Positions 20,521 through 29,189 of a DNA stretch of 64,000 nucleotides are shown here, one piece after another. The first letter of the stretch is position 1, and every line of letters begins with the position of its first letter. Under the pieces are notes generated by a model. That model saw only the letters and a list, made by a program, of their open reading frames with translations, made no database searches and had not been told where the DNA came from. The position numbers were made by a program, and so were the translations under genes. The DNA is from JBCDCY01 sp039180875 (GTDB taxonomy: Bacteria > Pseudomonadota > Alphaproteobacteria > Rhodobacterales > Rhodobacteraceae): the NCBI GenBank assembly GCA_039180875.1, contig JBCDCY010000003.1:248001-312000 (forward strand). Reading direction: 5' to 3'.

Positions 20521-20531
20521 GCGCGCGACGC

Positions 20532-21428
20532 TCAGTTGACGGCCTGGATCATCCCGCGTTCGGCGGCGAGGGATCGCATGCGCTTCTGCAGTTTCTCGAA
20601 GGCGCGAACTTCGATCTGGCGGATGCGTTCGCGGCTGACGTCGTAGACTTCGGAGAGCTCCTCGAGCGTCTTCGGCTCATCCTTCAGCTTACGCTCGGTC
20701 AGGATGTGGCGCTCGCGGTCGTTGAGGTCCTTCATCGCCTCGATCAGCAACTCCCGGCGGCTGTCGAGCTCGTTCTGCTCGGCATAGGCCTCCGCCTGAT
20801 CCGCCTCCTCGTCGGCCAGCCAATCCTGCCACTCCGCCGTGCCCTCACCGTCGGTCTTGAGCGGTGCGTTGAGGGAGGCATCGCCGCCGGACAGACGGCG
20901 GTTCATCGAGACCACCTCATCCTCCGTCACGCCGAGATCGGTGGCGATCTTGCTGACGTTCTCGGGCCTCAGATCCCCCTCCTCGATCGCGCCGATCTTG
21001 TTCTTAGCTTTACGGAGGTTGAAAAACAGCTTCTTCTGCGCCGCCGTGGTGCCCATCTTCACCAGCGACCACGAGCGTAGGATGTATTCCTGGATCGAAG
21101 CGCGGATCCACCACATCGCATAGGTGGCGAGGCGAAAGCCCTTCTCCGGATCGAAGCGCTTCACCGCCTGCATCAGGCCGACATTGGCCTCCGAGATCAC
21201 CTCGGCCGTCGGCAGGCCATAGCCGCGGTAGCCCATGGCGATCTTGGCGGCGAGGCGGAGGTGGGAGGTGACGAGCTGGTGGGCCGACTCGCGGTCACCG
21301 TGATCGACCCAAGCCTTGGCCAGCATGTACTCCTCCTCCGGCTCCAGCATCGGGAACTTTCGGATTTCCTGCATGTACCGGCTCAATCCCTGTTCGGGAG
21401 AGGGGGCAGGCAAGCTCGCGTAACTCAT
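20532..21428 (-). CDS. rpoH: RNA polymerase sigma factor RpoH (sigma-32)
   Basis: Heat-shock sigma factor, 298 aa. Region 2 (LVTSHLRLAAKIAMGYRGYG, then KGFRLATYAMWWIRASIQEY) is followed by the RpoH box QKKLFFNLR at residues 131-139, the diagnostic FtsH/core-binding segment. Region 4 HTH lies in TLEELSEVYDVSRERIRQIE. Directs transcription of chaperone and protease genes. A good sigma-70-type promoter lies just upstream (21458-21486), so it can be transcribed apart from rluA. ATG 21428. Confidence 0.96.
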   Translation of the reverse strand: MSYASLPAPSPEQGLSRYMQEIRKFPMLEPEEEYMLAKAWVDHGDRESAHQLVTSHLRLAAKIAMGYRGYGLPTAEVISEANVGLMQAVKRFDPEKGFRLATYAMWWIRASIQEYILRSWSLVKMGTTAAQKKLFFNLRKAKNKIGAIEEGDLRPENVSKIATDLGVTEDEVVSMNRRLSGGDASLNAPLKTDGEGTAEWQDWLADEEADQAEAYAEQNELDSRRELLIEAMKDLNDRERHILTERKLKDEPKTLEELSEVYDVSRERIRQIEVRAFEKLQKRMRSLAAERGMIQAVN

Positions 21429-21457
21429 GGCATCGTCTCCATGCCGTTCGGCGTTTG

Positions 21458-21486
21458 AGAATAGATCCTGGCGCGACCGACTTCAA
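21458..21486 (-). promoter_or_regulatory. Predicted sigma-70-type promoter for rpoH
   Basis: Reading the minus strand: TTGAAG (-35, 21481-21486), 17-bp spacer, TATTCT (-10, 21458-21463). This is close to the vegetative consensus and lies 30 bp before the rpoH start codon, downstream of rluA. Confidence 0.6.
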
Positions 21487-21513
21487 ATCGCGGGGCGTCG
21501 CAGGGTGAATGCC

Positions 21514-22590
21514 TCAGTCCTTATACGTTGGGGCGGCGCCACTCCGTCGCAGGGCCGAGAGGAGCGTGGCGAAATCCTCGGGTGGAGGGGCCTCGAAGCG
21601 GAGGGAGGCGCGGCTTCGCGGATGCACGAAGCCCAGGGTCGCGGCGTGCAGGGCCTGGCGGGGGAAGCTGTCGATCCGCTCCGCGAGGTCCGGCGAAAGG
21701 CCAGAGGCCGCCCGGCGGCGGGCGCCATAGACCGGATCGCCGATGAGCGGATGGCCGATATGGGAGAGATGGACTCGGATCTGATGCGTCCGCCCGGTCT
21801 CCAACCGGCAGGTGAGCAGCGCCGCCACGGCCCGCTGCTCCGCCGCAAACCGCTCTTCCACCGCCACACGGGTGACCGCCGCCCGGCCGCCGCGGCGCAC
21901 CGCCGCCATCCTTGTGCGGTCCGTCGGATGCCGCCCGATCGCAGCGGCGATCGTCAGGCGGCCCGCGGTGAGCTCCACATCCGGCAGCCCGCGCAGCCGG
22001 GCCGAGGCCGGATCCGGCACTCCATGGCAAAGGGCGAGGTAGGACCGCTCCAGATCATGGGCCGCGAACTGGGCGGCCAGGCCCTGATGGGCGAGGTCGG
22101 TCTTGGCCACGACGATCAAGCCGGAGGTGTCCTTGTCGATCCGGTGCACGATCCCCGGCCGCCGCACCCCGCCAATGCCGGAGAGCGCCTCGCCGCAATG
22201 GGCGAGCAGCGCGTTGACCAGCGTGCCGCTCTCCGCCCCCGGCGCGGGATGGACGACCATGCCCGCCGGCTTGTCGAGGACGATCAAGTCGTCATCCTCA
22301 TGCACGATGCTGAGCGGGATCGCCTCGGCCCGGGGCACGGGATCGGTGGGCGGCGGCACGCGGATCGTCCAGACCTCGCCCGGCTTGACTCTCGCCCGTG
22401 GGTCCCGGACCGTCTCGCCCGAGGCGCGGGCCACAGCGCCGGTCTCGATCAGGGTGCGCAGGCGTGCGCGGCTAAGCGCCGCTTCGGCCGGGACCGCCTC
22501 GGCCAACGCTTTGTCGAGGCGCGGAGCGGCTTCGGTCAGCTCCACACTCAACACTGTGCCAGCGGGGGGAGTTGCGGTGTCTTCATCCAT
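21514..22590 (-). CDS. rluD: RluA family 23S rRNA pseudouridine synthase
   Basis: 358 aa. An N-terminal S4-like RNA-binding region (LSRARLRTLIETGAVARASG, about 39-58) precedes the RluA catalytic domain, with VVHPAPG and HRIDKDTSGL; the catalytic Asp is Asp152. LETGRTHQIRVHLSHIGHPL and IGDPVYG complete the family pattern. S4 plus RluA suggests RluD (23S helix 69), but RluC is not excluded. ATG 22590 is chosen because upstream sequence in the same frame is not family-like. Its 5' end overlaps the divergent DUF6476-like gene by about 14 bp. rpoH follows downstream. Confidence 0.88.
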   Translation of the reverse strand: MDEDTATPPAGTVLSVELTEAAPRLDKALAEAVPAEAALSRARLRTLIETGAVARASGETVRDPRARVKPGEVWTIRVPPPTDPVPRAEAIPLSIVHEDDDLIVLDKPAGMVVHPAPGAESGTLVNALLAHCGEALSGIGGVRRPGIVHRIDKDTSGLIVVAKTDLAHQGLAAQFAAHDLERSYLALCHGVPDPASARLRGLPDVELTAGRLTIAAAIGRHPTDRTRMAAVRRGGRAAVTRVAVEERFAAEQRAVAALLTCRLETGRTHQIRVHLSHIGHPLIGDPVYGARRRAASGLSPDLAERIDSFPRQALHAATLGFVHPRSRASLRFEAPPPEDFATLLSALRRSGAAPTYKD

Positions 22591-22924
22591 CGGGCCGGAA
22601 ACCTCGGGCGGGACCGACGCACCGGCAGAGCCCGCGCAGCTCCGCCTGCTCCGCCGGCTGGTGACCGTGCTGACATCGGTCATGATCGTCGCCGTGGTAA
22701 CGGCTGTGATCCTGCTTGTCATCCGCCTCGGCCCCGGCGCCGACGCCCCGCCGGTGCCCGACAGCATCACCCTGCCGGAAGGCGAGACGGCCGAGGCCAC
22801 CACCATCGGCCGCGGCTGGATCGCCGTCGTCACGGTGGACCGCGCGGGGCAGGAGCGCATCCGCATCCACCACGCCCTGACCGGCGCACCCCTGCAAACC
22901 GTCGAGATCGCTCGGCCGGAGTGA
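22577..22924 (+). CDS. DUF6476-like single-pass membrane protein
   Basis: About 115 aa from a GTG at 22577 with GGGGGA 6 nt upstream. A transmembrane helix (VTVLTSVMIVAVVTAVILLV) is followed by a small beta-rich domain: DSITLPEGETAEATTIGRGW and IAVVTVDRAGQERIRIH. This is the pattern I know as DUF6476, a short family seen next to rluA in Rhodobacterales. Function unknown. The start is uncertain because no ATG exists in a suitable position. Confidence 0.65.
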   Translation: MSSSIGPETSGGTDAPAEPAQLRLLRRLVTVLTSVMIVAVVTAVILLVIRLGPGADAPPVPDSITLPEGETAEATTIGRGWIAVVTVDRAGQERIRIHHALTGAPLQTVEIARPE

Positions 22925-22965
22925 GCCCCCTTGCCGCGCCCCGGGCGGCGCGGGATAGTGCGGCT

Positions 22966-24942
22966 ATGGCACTTCCTCCGGGCTTCCTCGACGATTTGCG
23001 CGAGCGGACCACGCTGGCCTCCGTGGTCGCGCGCAAGGTCCAGTGGGACGCCAAGAAATCCAACCCGGGCAAGGGCGACTTCTGGGCTCCCTGCCCGTTC
23101 CACCAGGAAAAGACCGCCTCCTTCCACGTCGATGATCGCAAAGGCTACTACTACTGCTTCGGCTGCCAGGCGAAGGGTGACGCCATCACCTTCGTGCGGG
23201 AGACGGAGAATGTCGGCTTCATGGAAGCGGTGGAGATCCTGGCGCGGGAGGCCGGCATGGCGATGCCGGCGCGCGATCCCGGCGCGGCGGAGCGGGACGC
23301 AGCCCGCGCTGGCCTCGCCGAGATCATGGAGATTGCCGTTCGCTACTACCGAATGGCCCTGCAAGGCGCCGCGGCGCGGGAGGCGCGGGCCTATCTCGAC
23401 AGCCGCGGTCTGACGGCCGAGACCATCGCCCGGTTCGAGATCGGCTTCGCCGCCGACAATCGCACCGCCCTGTTCACCCATCTGACCGAACAGGGGGCGG
23501 AGCCGGCGCGGATCGTCGAGGCCGGCCTCGCCATCCAGCCCGACGACGGCGGTGCGCCCTTCGACCGTTTCCGGGGCCGCATCATGTTCCCGATCCGAGA
23601 CGCCCGCGGCCGGGCCATCGCCTTCGGCGGCCGGGCGATGTCGCCGGAGGCGCGGGCCAAGTACCTCAACAGCCCCGAGACGCCGCTCTTCGACAAGGGC
23701 CGCACCCTCTTCAACCACGGCCCGGCGCGGGAGGCGGCGGGAAAGGCCGGCACCGTGGTGGTGGCCGAGGGCTATATGGACGTGATCGCCCTCGCCCAGG
23801 CCGGGTTCGAGCATGCGGTGGCCCCCCTCGGCACCGCAGTGACGGAGACGCAATTGGCACTGCTCTGGCGGATGGCGGATGAGCCGATCATCGCGCTTGA
23901 CGGCGATAAGGCGGGGCTGCGGGCGGCCCATCGCCTGATCGACCTCGCCCTCGGCTATCTCGCCCCGGGCCGGTCGCTCCGCTTTGCCCTGATGCCGGAG
24001 GGGATCGACCCCGACGACCTGATCCGGAGCGACGGCGCGGCCGCGATGCAAGGCGTGCTGGAGCGGGCGCTGCCGCTCATCGAGCTGCTCTGGCGGCGGG
24101 AGGTGGAGGGCCAAGCGCTCGACACCCCCGAACGCCGCGCCGGCCTCGACCGGCGGCTGCGGACGCTGCTCGCCACCATCCCGGACCCCGGCGTGCGCAG
24201 CCACTACGAGGCCGCGGTGCGGGAGCGGCGGGCGGCGCTCTTCAAACCTGCCGAGAGCGGGCGCCAAGGCGGCAAGCAGCGCGGCACGGGTCCGACCAAA
24301 GGCGCGCGCGGGCCTACCCTGGCCGCGCGGCCCAGTGCCGGGCTCCGCGCCTCCGCCCTCGCCCATCCAAGCTCCGGCGGCACGGCCGAGGCCCGGGTGC
24401 GGGAGGCGGCGCTGCTGCTCGCCTGCTTCAACCATCCCGCCGTCGCGCTGCAGTTCGAGGAGACGCTGGAGCGGGCGCCGTTCCTCACGCCGGAGCTCGA
24501 CGCGATGCGCGCGGCCCTGCTCAGCGCCCTGGCGGCCGAAGACGATCCCTCCCCCGATGGCCTGGCGAGCGCCGTGGCGGCTATCCTCGGCAGCGATCCC
24601 CTGGCCCGCCTCGCCGCCCTCGGCCGGGCCGGCGCGACCGGCCATCTCGCCGCGCATGCCTCGCACGCCCAGGTCGCCCGGGCTCTGGCCGAGGATCTGC
24701 AACGCCACATCGCCCTGGTGGGCTCCGACATCGAGGTGCGCGAGGCGGAGCGCGCGATCGAAGAGAGCGATGACGAGGGCCTGACCTGGCGCCTGGCCGA
24801 AGCCGGGCGCAGCCGCGACGACGCCGTCCGCGGCCATATCGACAATGCCGACGACAGCAGCACGGACGCCGATCTGTCGCGCCGATTGCAGGAGCTGATC
24901 GATAACGAAATATGGAGAAAAAATGATCAGAAATCCCGCTAG
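22966..24942 (+). CDS. dnaG: DNA primase
   Basis: Synthesises RNA primers at the replication fork, 658 aa from ATG 22966. N-terminal zinc finger CPFH (Cys43, His46) and CFGC (Cys64, Cys67); catalytic core with GRIMFPIRDARGRAIAFGGR; Toprim motifs VVVAEGYMDVIALAQAG and IALDGDKAGLRAA. The C-terminal domain (from about 470), after an Ala/Arg/Gly-rich linker, should bind DnaB helicase. rpoD follows about 100 bp on, the macromolecular-synthesis arrangement. Confidence 0.95.
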   Translation: MALPPGFLDDLRERTTLASVVARKVQWDAKKSNPGKGDFWAPCPFHQEKTASFHVDDRKGYYYCFGCQAKGDAITFVRETENVGFMEAVEILAREAGMAMPARDPGAAERDAARAGLAEIMEIAVRYYRMALQGAAAREARAYLDSRGLTAETIARFEIGFAADNRTALFTHLTEQGAEPARIVEAGLAIQPDDGGAPFDRFRGRIMFPIRDARGRAIAFGGRAMSPEARAKYLNSPETPLFDKGRTLFNHGPAREAAGKAGTVVVAEGYMDVIALAQAGFEHAVAPLGTAVTETQLALLWRMADEPIIALDGDKAGLRAAHRLIDLALGYLAPGRSLRFALMPEGIDPDDLIRSDGAAAMQGVLERALPLIELLWRREVEGQALDTPERRAGLDRRLRTLLATIPDPGVRSHYEAAVRERRAALFKPAESGRQGGKQRGTGPTKGARGPTLAARPSAGLRASALAHPSSGGTAEARVREAALLLACFNHPAVALQFEETLERAPFLTPELDAMRAALLSALAAEDDPSPDGLASAVAAILGSDPLARLAALGRAGATGHLAAHASHAQVARALAEDLQRHIALVGSDIEVREAERAIEESDDEGLTWRLAEAGRSRDDAVRGHIDNADDSSTDADLSRRLQELIDNEIWRKNDQKSR

Positions 24943-24950
24943 ACGGCGGG

Positions 24951-24980
24951 CGAATCAATTGCCGCGCTGCTATTGATTCG
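24951..24980 (+). promoter_or_regulatory. Inverted repeat between dnaG and rpoD
   Basis: Perfect 9-bp arms CGAATCAAT (24951-24959) and ATTGATTCG (24972-24980) with a 12-nt spacer, 8 bp after the dnaG stop. No T-run follows. It could be an RNA processing or attenuation site, or a protein-binding dyad in the rpoD promoter region. GATTCG recurs directly downstream. Confidence 0.5.
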
Positions 24981-25044
24981 CACCGATTCGGTCCCACTTA
25001 TGGATCTTGTGACCGCGTCGCTAGCAAGGTGAGGAGCCCCGCGC

Positions 25045-27018
25045 ATGGCCAAAGACATCGAGCCGAAGAAGGACGAGGAAAGCCAAGACCCGAACGGCCC
25101 GATGCTCGACATGAGCCAAGCGGCTGTGCGCAAGATGATCTCCCAGGCCAAGGCGCGCGGCTACATCACCTACGACGAACTGAACGAGGTCATGCCGCCG
25201 GAGCAGGTGAGCTCCGAGCAGATCGAAGACGTGATGGCGATGCTGTCGGAGATGGGCATCAACGTCGTCGAGGCCGAAGAGGCCGAGGAGGAGGAGAAGA
25301 AGGACGGGGCCGCGGCCACGTCGACCTCGCGCGAGGTGACGACGACCACCCAGTCGAGCGAATCCCTCGACCGGACCGACGATCCGGTGCGCATGTACCT
25401 GCGCGAGATGGGCTCGGTCGAGCTCCTGTCGCGCGAGGGCGAGATCGCTATTGCCAAGCGGATCGAGGCTGGCCGCAACGCGATGATCGCGGGGCTTTGC
25501 GAAAGCCCGCTCACCTTCCACGCCATCACCATCTGGCGCGACGAGCTGCTCGAAGAAAAGATCATGCTGCGCGACGTGATCGACCTCGAGACCACGTTCG
25601 GCGCCCAGCTCGAAGGCGATGACGACGAGGCCGTGGTCGGCGACGACGAGGAGGGCGACGACGAGGCCGAACAGGGCAGCAAGAACACCGACGGCGAGGC
25701 GAAGACGGAAGGCGAGGACGCGGAGGACGATGAGGACGACCAGTCCAACCTCTCCCTCGCGGCGATGGAGGCGGCGCTCAAGCCCCAGGTGCTGGAGACG
25801 CTGGACCGGATCGCCGCCGACTACGCCAAGCTGAGCGACCTGCAGGACCAGCGCATGGCCGCGGCGCTCAACGAAAAGGCCACCTTCAGCGCGGCGCGGG
25901 AGCGGGAGTACCAGCATCTGCGCGCCGAGATCGTCGAGCTGGTGAACGAGCTTCACCTGCACAACAACCGGATCGAGGCCCTGGTCGATCAGCTCTACGG
26001 CATCAACCGCCGGATCATGAGCCTCGACAGCGCCATGGTGAAGCTCGCCGACCAGTGTCGCATCAACCGCCGCGAGTTCATCGACAGCTACCGCGGCGCG
26101 GAGCTCGATCCGGGCTGGATGGAGCGGGTGGCCGAGCTACCCGGCCGCGGCTGGTCAACGCTGATCGAGCGCTCAGGCGAAAAGGTGGCCGAGATCCGCA
26201 TCGAGATGGCCGAGATCGGCCAGCATATCGGCCTCGACATCGGCGAGTTCCGCCGCATCGTACAAAGCGTGCAGAAGGGCGAGAAAGAGGCCCGGATCGC
26301 CAAGAAGGAGATGGTGGAGGCCAATCTCCGCCTGGTGATCTCCATCGCCAAAAAGTACACGAACCGCGGCCTGCAATTCCTTGATCTCATTCAGGAAGGT
26401 AATATCGGCCTGATGAAGGCGGTGGACAAATTTGAGTACCGCCGCGGCTACAAGTTTTCGACCTACGCCACTTGGTGGATCCGCCAGGCGATCACCCGTT
26501 CGATCGCCGATCAGGCCCGCACGATCCGCATCCCGGTGCATATGATCGAGACGATCAACAAATTGGTGCGCACCGGTCGCCAGATGCTGCACGAGATCGG
26601 TCGCGAGCCGACGCCGGAAGAGCTGGCCGAGAAGCTGCAGATGCCGCTCGAGAAGGTCCGCAAGGTGATGAAGATCGCCAAGGAGCCGATCAGCCTCGAG
26701 ACGCCGATCGGCGACGAGGAGGACAGCCAGCTCGGCGACTTCATCGAGGACAAGAACGCGGTCCTGCCCTTGGACTCGGCCATCCAGTCGAACCTCAAGG
26801 AAACGACGACCCGCGTGCTCGCCTCGCTCACCCCGCGAGAGGAACGCGTCCTCCGCATGCGCTTCGGCATCGGCATGAATACCGACCACACCCTCGAAGA
26901 GGTCGGCCAACAGTTCAGCGTCACCCGCGAACGCATCCGCCAGATCGAGGCGAAGGCGCTGCGCAAGCTGAAGCACCCCAGCCGGAGCCGGAAGCTGCGG
27001 AGCTTCCTGGATCAGTAG
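25045..27018 (+). CDS. rpoD: Primary RNA polymerase sigma factor RpoD (sigma-70)
   Basis: Vegetative sigma factor, 657 aa. Region 1.1 at the N-terminus, region 1.2 (DPVRMYLREMGSVELLSREG), a long acidic non-conserved insert (about 190-235, Asp/Glu runs), region 2 (NLRLVISIAKKYTNRGLQFL, then KFSTYATWWIRQAITRSIAD), region 3 and region 4 with the HTH EEVGQQFSVTRERIRQIEAK. GTGAGGAG precedes ATG 25045. The stop overlaps the start of a barstar-like gene by 1 nt. Confidence 0.96.
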   Translation: MAKDIEPKKDEESQDPNGPMLDMSQAAVRKMISQAKARGYITYDELNEVMPPEQVSSEQIEDVMAMLSEMGINVVEAEEAEEEEKKDGAAATSTSREVTTTTQSSESLDRTDDPVRMYLREMGSVELLSREGEIAIAKRIEAGRNAMIAGLCESPLTFHAITIWRDELLEEKIMLRDVIDLETTFGAQLEGDDDEAVVGDDEEGDDEAEQGSKNTDGEAKTEGEDAEDDEDDQSNLSLAAMEAALKPQVLETLDRIAADYAKLSDLQDQRMAAALNEKATFSAAREREYQHLRAEIVELVNELHLHNNRIEALVDQLYGINRRIMSLDSAMVKLADQCRINRREFIDSYRGAELDPGWMERVAELPGRGWSTLIERSGEKVAEIRIEMAEIGQHIGLDIGEFRRIVQSVQKGEKEARIAKKEMVEANLRLVISIAKKYTNRGLQFLDLIQEGNIGLMKAVDKFEYRRGYKFSTYATWWIRQAITRSIADQARTIRIPVHMIETINKLVRTGRQMLHEIGREPTPEELAEKLQMPLEKVRKVMKIAKEPISLETPIGDEEDSQLGDFIEDKNAVLPLDSAIQSNLKETTTRVLASLTPREERVLRMRFGIGMNTDHTLEEVGQQFSVTRERIRQIEAKALRKLKHPSRSRKLRSFLDQ

Positions 27019-27527
27019 TGCAAAGGCCGGCGCCGTTTCAGGACGGTGGCGAAGATAGCTTTGACTACGACATTGCGTCCTGGGGACCCGTTGCGGTGGG
27101 TGTCGGTGCGCAGGCTGTAGACGCAGCCGTCGCTCGGCTGGTGGCTCTCGGCGCGCGGATCGTCGATGTCGATTGCAGATCTGCCGATGCGGTGAACCGC
27201 GCACTCTATGACGAGACGGACGATCGAAACCTCGATACAACCGGTCTCCATTTCTCTCTCGACGGCCTAAACGATGTCCTCCGTGGCCTTAAGTTCCCGG
27301 GGTCTGGACGGCTCGTATTTGTCCTGCGCGCCTTTGAGGGAAGGTCGGACATTCCGATGCAGCACAGGGAGGCGCTGGTCGACATGCTCGCGAAACAGGC
27401 GTGGGATCATCTTCTCACCGGCAATCTGCTTCTTGTCCTCCTGGAGACGCGATCCAAGGTGCCAAAGTACCAGTACGGGTCGTTTCTTTCGGGCTTTTCC
27501 GCTTCCGAGCAGTTGACGTGGCTCTAG
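27018..27527 (+). CDS. Barstar-like protein, orphan
   Basis: 169 aa from a GTG at 27018 that shares one base with the rpoD stop. The segment FSLDGLNDVLRG (residues 79-90), followed by a strand-rich FVLRAF and a C-terminal LLLVLLETR strand, matches the barstar fold, in which LDALxDxLxG lies at the core before the final strands. Barstars inhibit barnase-type RNases or other toxins. No ribonuclease gene is visible beside it. Base composition is slightly less GC-rich than rpoD, hinting at separate origin. The N-terminal 50 residues are not part of classical barstar. Function as an immunity protein is inferred. Confidence 0.65.
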   Translation: MQRPAPFQDGGEDSFDYDIASWGPVAVGVGAQAVDAAVARLVALGARIVDVDCRSADAVNRALYDETDDRNLDTTGLHFSLDGLNDVLRGLKFPGSGRLVFVLRAFEGRSDIPMQHREALVDMLAKQAWDHLLTGNLLLVLLETRSKVPKYQYGSFLSGFSASEQLTWL

Positions 27528-27662
27528 ACCTTACCGAGTAGCGGCGGGGCGGGGCGCATCATCTCGTAGGCCGCGATCAGGCCTCTACTCGGCTGGCGTC
27601 CATCAGCCGGCGGTTGGTGCAACGCTCCCTGGTCGAAGGCTGTTCCGGCCAACGACGGCACG

Positions 27663-28268
27663 CTAGCCCTGGTCTCCCTCCGTCGAATGCCGCTGCAGCA
27701 TAGGCGTCTGGCTGAGGATGAAGCCGAAGGTGCAGAGCGGCAGGACGAAGGTGCGGAAGTTCACCCAGGTGTCGGTGGAGACGGAGCGCCAGACGATCTC
27801 GTTCAGCACGGCCACCGCCGCGAAGAACAGCGCGAAGCGGGCCGTGAACTTCATCCAGCCCGCATGGTCGAGCGGCAGCATCTCTCCCATCAGGTATTCG
27901 AGGTAGGAGGTGCCGCGGGCGAGGCCGATGCCGAGGACCCCGGCGAAGAGCGCGTAGAGGATCGTCGGCTTCATCTTGATGAACGTGTCGTCGCGCAGCG
28001 CCAGCGTCAGCCCACCGAAGATCACCACCACGACCGCCGTCAGCACCGCCATCCGTGGCAGGTGCCGGGCGAGCAGCCAGGACGCGGCGAGGGAGGCGAG
28101 CACTGTCGGCACGAAGACCGCGGTGGCAAAGAGCACGCGGGAGAGCTCCGCCTCCTCCCGGCTCACGCCCTCGGGCGCGCCGCCCAGGCGATAGGCCAGG
28201 AAGAAGACGGCGATCGGCCCGATCTCGAGCACGAGCTTCAGAACGGGGTGGATACGGGTCTCGGCCAT
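27663..28268 (-). CDS. yciB: Inner-membrane septation protein YciB/IspA type
   Basis: 201 aa, about five or six membrane helices. N-terminus KLVLEIGPIAVFFLAYRLGG and the later LNEIVWRSVSTDTWVNFRTF are hallmark YciB sequences. YciB proteins affect cell-envelope integrity and division; the biochemical role is unsettled. Lies 9 bp after the DMT transporter gene, in a ftsY-DMT-yciB run. ATG 28268. Confidence 0.9.
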   Translation of the reverse strand: MAETRIHPVLKLVLEIGPIAVFFLAYRLGGAPEGVSREEAELSRVLFATAVFVPTVLASLAASWLLARHLPRMAVLTAVVVVIFGGLTLALRDDTFIKMKPTILYALFAGVLGIGLARGTSYLEYLMGEMLPLDHAGWMKFTARFALFFAAVAVLNEIVWRSVSTDTWVNFRTFVLPLCTFGFILSQTPMLQRHSTEGDQG

Positions 28269-28277
28269 CTCCGTCCC

Positions 28278-29189
28278 CTACCCCCTGCCGCCGAGCTCGA
28301 CAAGCACCGCTCCCGCCGCGATCACCGCCATCAGGGCGGCCCGGACCGGCCCCACATGCTCGCGTAGGAAGAGCCAGCCGATGAGCGCGGCGAAGACCGT
28401 CGAGGTCTCCCGCAACGCGGCGGCCTCGCCCACCTTGCCGATCCGTGTGGCGAGCATGATGCAGCCGAAGCTGACGAGGCCCGTGACCCCTCCGATCAGG
28501 CCGCGGAGCAGCAGCGGTCCAGGCGCCGGCCGCGCCGCCATCCCGCGCCAGCGCAGGAGCGCCAGCCAAGGGAAGACGGAGAGGCCGTCGACCACGAAGA
28601 ACCAGACGAGGAAGACCAGCGGATCGGCCGCCAGCCGGATGCCCCAAGCGTCGTAGACCGTGTAGATCGCCACCATCACCCCCGTGGCCACGGCGAGGCC
28701 CAGGGCCGCGCGCAAGGTCCGCCGATCGACCGTGGCGAAGCGCAGGTTGACACCGGAGAGCGCCAGGATCCCGCCGGAGAGGAGCGCGATGCCGAGCCAT
28801 TGCAGCGCCGCGAAGCCCTCACCGAACACCGCCATGGCGAAGACCACCGTCACCAATGGCCCGGTGCCCCGCACGATGGGATAGACCACGGTGAAGGCGC
28901 CCCGGGAATAGGCCATCGCCATCAGCCATTTGTAGGCGGTGTGGATGACGATGACGCCGGCGAGCACCGGGATCAGCGCCGGCTCGGGCCAGGGCATGGC
29001 GATCAATGCCACGGCGAGCGCCATCGAGCCGTAGCAGATGTCGATGGCGCCGCGGGTGAGCCAGGGATCATAGCGCCCCTTCTGGAGCGCTCCGAAACCG
29101 GCATGGGCGATGGCAGAGATCAGCGCGAGGATCAGGGCAACCGTGCCCGCCCGCTCCGTCCCCTCGATGGCGAGGATCCAGTCGCTCAC
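28278..29189 (-). CDS. DMT-superfamily EamA transporter
   Basis: 303 aa, ten predicted membrane helices in two EamA repeats (first repeat includes VYPIVRGTGPLVTVVFAMAV, second LLLRGLIGGVTGLVSFGCIM). Likely exports a metabolite, identity unknown. Starts with GTG at 29189 overlapping the ftsY stop (GTGA), so it is translationally coupled to ftsY. Confidence 0.88.
   Translation of the reverse strand: MSDWILAIEGTERAGTVALILALISAIAHAGFGALQKGRYDPWLTRGAIDICYGSMALAVALIAMPWPEPALIPVLAGVIVIHTAYKWLMAMAYSRGAFTVVYPIVRGTGPLVTVVFAMAVFGEGFAALQWLGIALLSGGILALSGVNLRFATVDRRTLRAALGLAVATGVMVAIYTVYDAWGIRLAADPLVFLVWFFVVDGLSVFPWLALLRWRGMAARPAPGPLLLRGLIGGVTGLVSFGCIMLATRIGKVGEAAALRETSTVFAALIGWLFLREHVGPVRAALMAVIAAGAVLVELGGRG

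Noticed and set aside
21514..24837. A single 1107-codon minus-strand frame across rluA and the dnaG region
   Set aside because: Only the part 21514-22590 is RluA-like; the rest is antisense to dnaG, whose zinc-finger and Toprim motifs are clear, so the long frame is a high-GC artefact.
27536..27593. Attachment-site-like pair CCGAGTAG ... CTACTCGG after the barstar-like gene
   Set aside because: Inverted and not direct repeats, no integrase or tRNA nearby; may be a loose hairpin.
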